From Halomonas sp. (GTDB lineage: Bacteria; Pseudomonadota; Gammaproteobacteria; Pseudomonadales; Halomonadaceae), in NCBI GenBank assembly GCA_007129225.1, contig SKVX01000272.1, forward strand, positions 1 through 9,128: a DNA stretch of 9,128 bases. The letters are read 5' to 3'. Made by a program: the position numbers and the translations under genes. Position 1 is the stretch's first letter. Each line of letters opens with the position of its first letter. Shown here one piece after another: positions 5,087 to 9,128 of the stretch. A model generated the notes under the pieces. The model saw nothing but the letters and a program-made list of their open reading frames with translations. It was not told the DNA's origin and searched no databases.

Positions 5087-5913
5087 TGACCATGCCCCGG
5101 GCGCCTGAGTATCAGTGGGTGCCACTGGACGATCGCGGCCTGGCCTATGGCGACGGCCTGTTCGAGACGGTGCTGGTCCGCGATGGTCAGCCGCTGCTGT
5201 GGGACCGGCACATGGCACGCCTGGCCCGTGGCTGCCAGGTGCTTGGCATACCGCTTCCGCCGCGAGACGAGCTGGATCGGCTGCCGGGCCAGGCCGGCCC
5301 GGGACTCAGGGTGCTCAAGCTGATCCTCACCCGGGGTAGCGGTGGCCGGGGCTACCTGCCGCCGGCTTCCTCCTTGCCGCGCCTGCGCTGGCAGGCAGCG
5401 TCCTTTTCACCACAGCCATGGCGCTGGCGGGATGGCGTGCGGGTCCGGCACTGCCGGCTCAGTCTGGGCGTTCAGCCGCTGCTCGCCGGACTCAAGCATC
5501 TCAATCGGCTGGAGAACGTGCTGGCTCGGGCCGAATGGTCGGATCCCGACCTGGCGGAAGGTGTGTTGTGCAGCAGCGAAGGCTGGCTGGTGGAAGCGAC
5601 GTGCATGAACCTGTTCTGGCTGCGGGAAGGGCGTCTGGAGACGCCACGGCTGGATGACTGCGGCGTGGCGGGTACCCTGCGTGCCGCGTTGCTGGAACGT
5701 CTCCCTGTCTCCGAGGTCAAGGCTAAGCCGAATGCTCTGGCCGGGGCCGAGGCGGTCTGGCTGGTCAATTCGGTGCAGGGAGTCTGGCCCGTGGCGCAGC
5801 TCGATGACGCCGAAGGCAACCGGTTGGCGCATTGGTCGATAGGACCTATCCATCGACACCTCCAGGCCATGGCCCACGGCCTGCTGGATTACCCGATGGG
5901 CTTTGCAGAGTGA
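5086..5913 (+). CDS. pabC: Aminodeoxychorismate lyase PabC
   Basis: PabC is a PLP enzyme of fold type IV that releases pyruvate from 4-amino-4-deoxychorismate to give p-aminobenzoate for folate synthesis. The 275-aa product shows DRGLAYGDGLFETV at 16-29, the RGSGGRGY loop at 83-90, the PLP-binding Lys137 in GLKHLNRLENVL, and the EATCMNLFW class-IV motif at 170-178. KHLNRLE and RGSGGRGY are also found in E. coli PabC and favour it over branched-chain or D-amino-acid aminotransferases. I place the start at the ATG of TGATG, sharing one base with the fabF stop. The ATG at 5092 has better spacing from AAGG (5078-5081) and is equally possible. The one-base overlap implies translational coupling to fabF. 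Confidence 0.94.
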   Translation: MTMPRAPEYQWVPLDDRGLAYGDGLFETVLVRDGQPLLWDRHMARLARGCQVLGIPLPPRDELDRLPGQAGPGLRVLKLILTRGSGGRGYLPPASSLPRLRWQAASFSPQPWRWRDGVRVRHCRLSLGVQPLLAGLKHLNRLENVLARAEWSDPDLAEGVLCSSEGWLVEATCMNLFWLREGRLETPRLDDCGVAGTLRAALLERLPVSEVKAKPNALAGAEAVWLVNSVQGVWPVAQLDDAEGNRLAHWSIGPIHRHLQAMAHGLLDYPMGFAE

Positions 5914-5926
5914 ATGAGGAATTCGC

Positions 5927-6931
5927 ATGTTGCGTCTAGTCAAGTTTCTGGCGGTGCTGGTGATCGTGTCCGGCGTGGCGGCCTTTGCCGGCTATCGCTA
6001 TTGGGAGAGCCGGCTCGAAGCGCCCATTGCGGTAGAGGAGGAGACCCTCTACGAAGTGCCGCGTGGGGCGGGCTTCAATCGGGCGGTGGCGGACCTGGCG
6101 GAACGTGGGGTGATCGAGGACGTCTGGGCCTTTCGCTTGTTGACCCGCCTGGAACCCGAGTCGATCCCGCGGTTGCGTGCCGGGGAGTATATGCTTGAGC
6201 CTGGCATGAGCGGGCGGGACCTGATCGAGCTGCTGGGCAGCGACCGGGTGGTGACCTATCCGTTGACGATTCCCGAGGGCTGGACATTCCGACAGATGCT
6301 TGCCCATCTTGATGCGGCGCCCAAGCTGGAGAACCGCACCGAAGGGCTTTCCGACGAGGAGGTGATGGCCCTGCTCGACCGAGAAGATCGCTTTCCCGAG
6401 GGCTGGTTCTTTCCCGATACCTACCGCTACCACAAGGGTATGAGTGACCTGGATATCCTGCGCCAGGCGATGCTGCGCATGGAGCGGGTCCTCGATGAGG
6501 TATGGGAAGGGCGCAGCGACGACCTGACCATCGAGACGCCCTACGAGGCCTTGATCATGGCCTCGCTGATCGAGCGCGAAACCGGTGCGCCAGAGGAGCG
6601 TCGCGAGATTGCCGGCGTCTTCAAGCGGCGCATGGAGACCGGCATGCGCCTGCAGACCGACCCCACGGTGATCTACGGGATGGGCGAGCGCTACGAGGGA
6701 CGCATCACCCGGACCGACCTGCGCGAGGCCACCCCCTACAACACCTATGTCATCGACGGCATGCCGCCCACACCGATCGCCATGCCGGGGCGCGCCTCGC
6801 TGGAGGCGGCGGTGGATCCGCTCCCCGGTGATACTTTCTATTTCGTCTCCCGGGGTGATGGAACGCACCACTTCTCGCGCACCCTGCGGGAACACAACAA
6901 TGCCGTGAACCGCTACATTCGCAACCGTTGA
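5927..6931 (+). CDS. mltG: Endolytic murein transglycosylase MltG (YceG-like)
   Basis: MltG is an inner-membrane enzyme that cuts nascent glycan strands and is thought to act as a terminase for peptidoglycan polymerisation. The 334-aa protein begins with a basic residue and one hydrophobic segment (about residues 5-24), anchoring it with the catalytic part in the periplasm. A LysM-like region follows, with VPRGAGFNRAVADLAERGVI near 44-63. The YceG core has TIPEGWT at 114-120, PEGWFFPDTY at 157-166 and MASLIERETG at 211-220, whose glutamates (216 and 218) include the catalytic one. RLQTDPTVIYGMG lies at 241-253 and NTYVIDGMPPTPIAMPG near 272-288. GAGGAA (5916-5921) precedes ATG 5927, 13 nt after pabC. 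Confidence 0.97.
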   Translation: MLRLVKFLAVLVIVSGVAAFAGYRYWESRLEAPIAVEEETLYEVPRGAGFNRAVADLAERGVIEDVWAFRLLTRLEPESIPRLRAGEYMLEPGMSGRDLIELLGSDRVVTYPLTIPEGWTFRQMLAHLDAAPKLENRTEGLSDEEVMALLDREDRFPEGWFFPDTYRYHKGMSDLDILRQAMLRMERVLDEVWEGRSDDLTIETPYEALIMASLIERETGAPEERREIAGVFKRRMETGMRLQTDPTVIYGMGERYEGRITRTDLREATPYNTYVIDGMPPTPIAMPGRASLEAAVDPLPGDTFYFVSRGDGTHHFSRTLREHNNAVNRYIRNR

Positions 6932-6933
6932 TC

Positions 6934-6951
6934 GGCAGCCTGGCGGCTGCC
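6934..6951 (+). other. Perfect 7-bp hairpin between mltG and tmk
   Basis: GGCAGCC (6934-6940) pairs with GGCTGCC (6945-6951) around a TGGC loop, immediately after the mltG stop. No T-tract follows, and the tmk Shine-Dalgarno AGGAG is at 6962-6966. It could protect the upstream message from exonucleases or slightly reduce read-through, setting the level of tmk and holB relative to mltG. Confidence 0.45.
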
Positions 6952-6971
6952 ACCGGTGCTCAGGAGTCTCG

Positions 6972-7625
6972 ATGCAGCAGCGTGGACGTTTCATCACCCT
7001 TGAAGGCGGTGAAGGGGTCGGCAAGTCGACCAATCTCGCCTGGGTGGCACAGTGGCTGACGGCACAGGGCGTCGAAGTGGTCCGCACCCGGGAGCCGGGC
7101 GGCACCCCGCGTGCCGAGGCCATACGTGAACTGCTGCTGGACCCTTCCGGCGACGAGCCCCTCGATGCGGATGCCGAACTGCTGCTGGTCTTCGCCGCCC
7201 GCGCGCAGCACCTCGCGCAGGAGATTCGCCCGGCCCTCGAGCGGGGCGCCTGGGTGCTGTGCGACCGCTTCACCGATGCGACCTTCGCCTACCAGGGAGG
7301 CGGGCGCGGTATCCCGGTAGCACGCATTGCCGAGCTTGAGCGCTTCGTCCAGCGTGGCCTCCAGCCCGACCTGACCCTGCTGCTCGACATGCCGGTGTCC
7401 TCGGCCCAGCGGCGCCTGCAGGGGCGCCTGAGCGCCAACGGTGAGGCGCGTGATCGTTTCGAGCAGGAGCGCAGCGCCTTTTTCGAAGCGGTGCGCAACG
7501 CTTACCTGGAACGCGCGTCCAGCGCACCGCAACGCATGGCGCTCATCGATGCCGATGCGCCCCTGGAGGTCGTGCAGGCGCGCCTCGCCGCCTGCCTGGA
7601 AGCCCGGGTGACGCCATGGCTATAG
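6972..7625 (+). CDS. tmk: Thymidylate kinase
   Basis: Tmk phosphorylates dTMP to dTDP with ATP, an essential cytoplasmic step towards dTTP. The 217-aa P-loop protein has FITLEGGEGVGKST (Walker A, about residues 7-20) and TREPGGTP at 39-46. The DRF motif (98-100), which helps bind the nucleotide, is followed by a short TDATFAYQGGGRG segment. PDLTLLLDMP at 132-141 is the next strand. The LID region (about 149-164) ends in DRFEQE, resembling the corresponding region of E. coli Tmk. Length is usual (E. coli 213). ATG 6972 has AGGAG five bases upstream. The last 10 bases overlap holB in a different frame, suggesting coupled translation. Confidence 0.97.
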   Translation: MQQRGRFITLEGGEGVGKSTNLAWVAQWLTAQGVEVVRTREPGGTPRAEAIRELLLDPSGDEPLDADAELLLVFAARAQHLAQEIRPALERGAWVLCDRFTDATFAYQGGGRGIPVARIAELERFVQRGLQPDLTLLLDMPVSSAQRRLQGRLSANGEARDRFEQERSAFFEAVRNAYLERASSAPQRMALIDADAPLEVVQARLAACLEARVTPWL

Positions 7626-8632
7626 AAAACTCGACGGATCAGGCTGAAGGGATTGCCCAGCCGCTGCCCTGGCAGAGCGAGCGATGGCGGCGGTTCCTGT
7701 CGCAGTATCAGAGCGGACGCCTGCCTCATGCGCTGCTGCTTTCCGGCCCCCGCGGGGTCGGAAAGCAGCAGTTTGCCGAGGCGCTGATCGCTCGTCTGCT
7801 GTGCGTCACGCCGGGCCAGGCCGCCTGTGGCCATTGCCACGGCTGCCATATGCTGGCCGCCGGCTATCATCCCGACCTGCTGCGTGTCTCCCCGGAGGAG
7901 GGCAAGCGACAGATCCGCATCGACCCCATACGCGAGGTCAACGCCTTCGTCGCCCAGACGGCCCAGCAGGGCGGACATCGCGTCATCGTGCTCAGCCCGG
8001 CCGAGGCGATGAATGTGGCGGCCTCCAACGCCCTGCTCAAGAGCCTGGAGGAACCGGGGCAGCGTACCCAGTTCATTCTGCTCGCCGACGTCCCCTCGCG
8101 GCTGCTCGCCACCATTCGCTCGCGCTGTCAGCACTGGAGCCTGCCGGCTCCCGACGCGGAACAGAGCCAGGCATGGCTGGCCGAACAGCTGGGTGGCAAG
8201 GAGGAGGCCGCTTTCTGGTGGCAGGTGTCCGGGGGACTGCCCTTGCTGGCGTTCGAGCTGGCGGCACCCACCGCGCGTGCCTTGCGCCAGCAGCTTCACG
8301 AAACCTTCGATGCACTGGTGCGTGGTGCGGAGCCGGTGGCCGAGGCCGCCCGCCTGGACCGGCAATCCACCGAGTCGATCCTGTGGTACGGTATCGCCTG
8401 GCTCGAGGATCTGATTCGGCTGGGGCTGTCCGGGGATGCGGACCGGGTTCGCAATCCCGACCTGCTGCCGCTCTACCGGCAGGCCGTCAAGAACGCCCGC
8501 GTTCGCGACTGGTTCCGGCTGCTGGACTATGCTCGAGAACAGCGCCGCCTGCTGGCTGCCGGCGGCAACCCCAACCCCCAGCTGGTTCTCGAGGCCTGGC
8601 TGGTTCGATGGTCGGCCCTGTTGCGTTCCTGA
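7616..8632 (+). CDS. holB: DNA polymerase III subunit delta'
   Basis: HolB (delta') is the rigid stator of the clamp loader, which with delta and tau/gamma loads the sliding clamp DnaN on primed DNA. The 338-aa protein has an AAA+ core. HALLLSGPRGVGK (38-50) is a nearly complete Walker A, but the usual Ser/Thr after the Lys is Gln. A zinc module follows with Cys63, Cys71, Cys74 and Cys77 (CGHCHGC), spaced as in E. coli. ASNALLKSLEEP lies at 136-147, and the SRC motif (169-171) carries the arginine finger. The Walker B region reads VIVLSPAEAMN without the usual acidic pair. Together these fit a non-hydrolysing subunit. The start overlaps tmk by 10 nt with only a GGGTGA upstream, so coupling is likely. 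Confidence 0.95.
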   Translation: MAIENSTDQAEGIAQPLPWQSERWRRFLSQYQSGRLPHALLLSGPRGVGKQQFAEALIARLLCVTPGQAACGHCHGCHMLAAGYHPDLLRVSPEEGKRQIRIDPIREVNAFVAQTAQQGGHRVIVLSPAEAMNVAASNALLKSLEEPGQRTQFILLADVPSRLLATIRSRCQHWSLPAPDAEQSQAWLAEQLGGKEEAAFWWQVSGGLPLLAFELAAPTARALRQQLHETFDALVRGAEPVAEAARLDRQSTESILWYGIAWLEDLIRLGLSGDADRVRNPDLLPLYRQAVKNARVRDWFRLLDYAREQRRLLAAGGNPNPQLVLEAWLVRWSALLRS

Positions 8633-8657
8633 TACAGGGGTAAAGGGAGGAGATCGC

Positions 8658-8993
8658 ATGTCACCACAGAAAGCCCTGTCGCTGACCATTCAGGACACGC
8701 AGACCCTGCTTTCCGCCTACATGCCGCTGCTGGAGCGGGGCGGAATCTTCGTGCCCACCCGCGAGCGCTACGAGCTGGGCCAGGAGGTCTACCTGCTGTT
8801 GACCCTGCCCGGTGACAGTGAGCGGATGCCGGTGACCGGCCAGGTGGTCTGGGTCTCGCCGGATGGCGTGGCCGGACGCCGCGTGCCGGGTATCGGCATT
8901 CACTTCAGCCCCGAAGACCAGCCGGTGCGGGACCGGATCGAAACCCTGCTCGCCGGCCAGCTGGACAAGGGGGCTCCGACTTATACCCTCTGA
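8658..8993 (+). CDS. pilZ: PilZ-domain type IV pilus biogenesis protein
   Basis: This 111-aa protein (Pseudomonas PilZ is about 118) consists of one PilZ beta-barrel. SLTIQDTQTL is followed by AYMPLLERGGIFVPT at 20-34, then ELGQEVYLLLTLP near 39-51, VTGQVVWVSPDG at 59-70 and PGIGIHFSPED at 77-87. It lacks the RxxxR and (D/N)xSxxG c-di-GMP-binding motifs, as does the founding Pseudomonas PilZ. That protein acts in pilus assembly through PilB and FimX-type partners rather than as a direct receptor. The start ATG 8658 has GGGAGG (8645-8650) seven bases upstream, 25 nt after holB. The frame is open further upstream inside holB, but nothing there looks like a PilZ N-terminus. The holB-pilZ-tatD order matches Pseudomonas. 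Confidence 0.93.
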   Translation: MSPQKALSLTIQDTQTLLSAYMPLLERGGIFVPTRERYELGQEVYLLLTLPGDSERMPVTGQVVWVSPDGVAGRRVPGIGIHFSPEDQPVRDRIETLLAGQLDKGAPTYTL

Positions 8994-9063
8994 GCACTCG
9001 CGTCACCGAGTGGCAGCGCCTGCCGCTGACCCACCGCCCTTCACCTGATGAGTCGTTTTCCGC
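8994..9063 (+). other. pilZ-tatD spacer with a small hairpin
   Basis: In this 70-nt gap CACTCG (8995-9000) pairs with CGAGTG (9007-9012) around a 6-nt loop. A second small stem, GGCAG/CTGCC (9012-9016 with 9020-9024), follows. There is no T-tract, so no clear terminator. I see no credible promoter, and tatD may be read from the same transcript. Confidence 0.3.
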
Positions 9064-9128
9064 ATGTTCGTCGATTCCCATTGCCACCTTGATCGCCTCG
9101 ACCCCCAGACTCATGGGGGAGATATCGC
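9064..9128 (+). CDS. tatD: TatD family metal-dependent hydrolase, N-terminal part (3' end outside window)
   Basis: Only the first 21 codons are present. They begin MFVDSHCHLD, the standard opening of the TatD/YcfH DNase family. His6 and His8 in the SHCHLD motif form the first half of the metal site of this TIM-barrel hydrolase. Family members are Mg-dependent nucleases or deoxyribonucleases linked to DNA repair and quality control. A stop in the same frame at 9049-9051 rules out an earlier start, although the Shine-Dalgarno is weak (GATGAG, 12 bases away). In E. coli the gene after holB is the paralogue ycfH, and the fragment is too short to tell the members apart. Confidence 0.85.
   Translation, partial: MFVDSHCHLDRLDPQTHGGDI

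Noticed and set aside
3827..5218. Long minus-strand open frame (463 codons) opposite fabF
   Set aside because: It mirrors fabF codons in a GC-rich gene, shows no recognisable domain and covers a gene with complete catalytic motifs. The same applies to minus-strand frames at 5936-7273, 7502-8689 and 1642-2499.
8436..8657. Upstream extension of the pilZ frame into holB
   Set aside because: The extension is arginine/tryptophan-rich out-of-frame holB sequence, and the PilZ homology begins just after ATG 8658, which has GGGAGG.
1..9128. Mobile elements, CRISPR arrays, tRNA/rRNA genes, toxin-antitoxin or defence genes
   Set aside because: I found no transposase or integrase motifs, no regularly spaced repeats and no tRNA-like folds. 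Every long stretch is covered by conserved core genes in a conserved order.

Overview
This GC-rich window is a gammaproteobacterial housekeeping region: the fatty-acid-synthesis (fab) cluster and its conserved downstream neighbours, all on the + strand. The gene order is yceD(partial)-rpmF-plsX-fabD-fabG-acpP-fabF-pabC-mltG-tmk-holB-pilZ-tatD(partial). The missing fabH between plsX and fabD, and the pilZ gene between holB and tatD, match the Pseudomonas-type arrangement rather than the enteric one. Protein sequence character and order make a halophilic gammaproteobacterium of the Halomonas/Chromohalobacter group (Halomonadaceae) my best guess. This is inference from memory, not a database match.

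Layout. Positions 1-443 hold the end of yceD (DUF177, linked to 23S rRNA and ribosome biogenesis) and rpmF (ribosomal protein L32, 56 aa). Positions 473-3295 hold plsX, fabD and fabG, which link phospholipid precursor synthesis (acyl-phosphate from acyl-ACP), malonyl-ACP loading and beta-ketoacyl-ACP reduction. acpP (3419-3652) has its own leader with a candidate promoter, and is followed by a strong terminator-like hairpin at 3705-3737. A second transcription unit probably starts at a perfect TATAAT (3786-3791) with a GC-rich discriminator. It runs fabF-pabC-mltG-tmk-holB-pilZ with short gaps or overlaps, and continues towards tatD at the right edge.

How the genes work together. FabD loads malonyl groups on AcpP, FabF condenses and FabG reduces. 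PlsX moves finished acyl chains from ACP to phosphate for phospholipid synthesis. PabC makes p-aminobenzoate for folate, Tmk makes dTDP, and HolB is the delta' subunit of the replicative clamp loader. MltG cuts nascent peptidoglycan, and PilZ supports type IV pilus assembly. The whole is a growth-linked gene set joining membrane, wall and DNA synthesis.

I found no mobile element, CRISPR array, tRNA or rRNA, and no convincing undescribed protein system. The points worth a second look are regulatory. They are the structured acpP flanks, a small ORF with a perfect Shine-Dalgarno overlapping the fabF start, an inverted repeat on the rpmF ribosome-binding site, a poor TTG start for plsX next to a four-codon minicistron, and the missing fabH.
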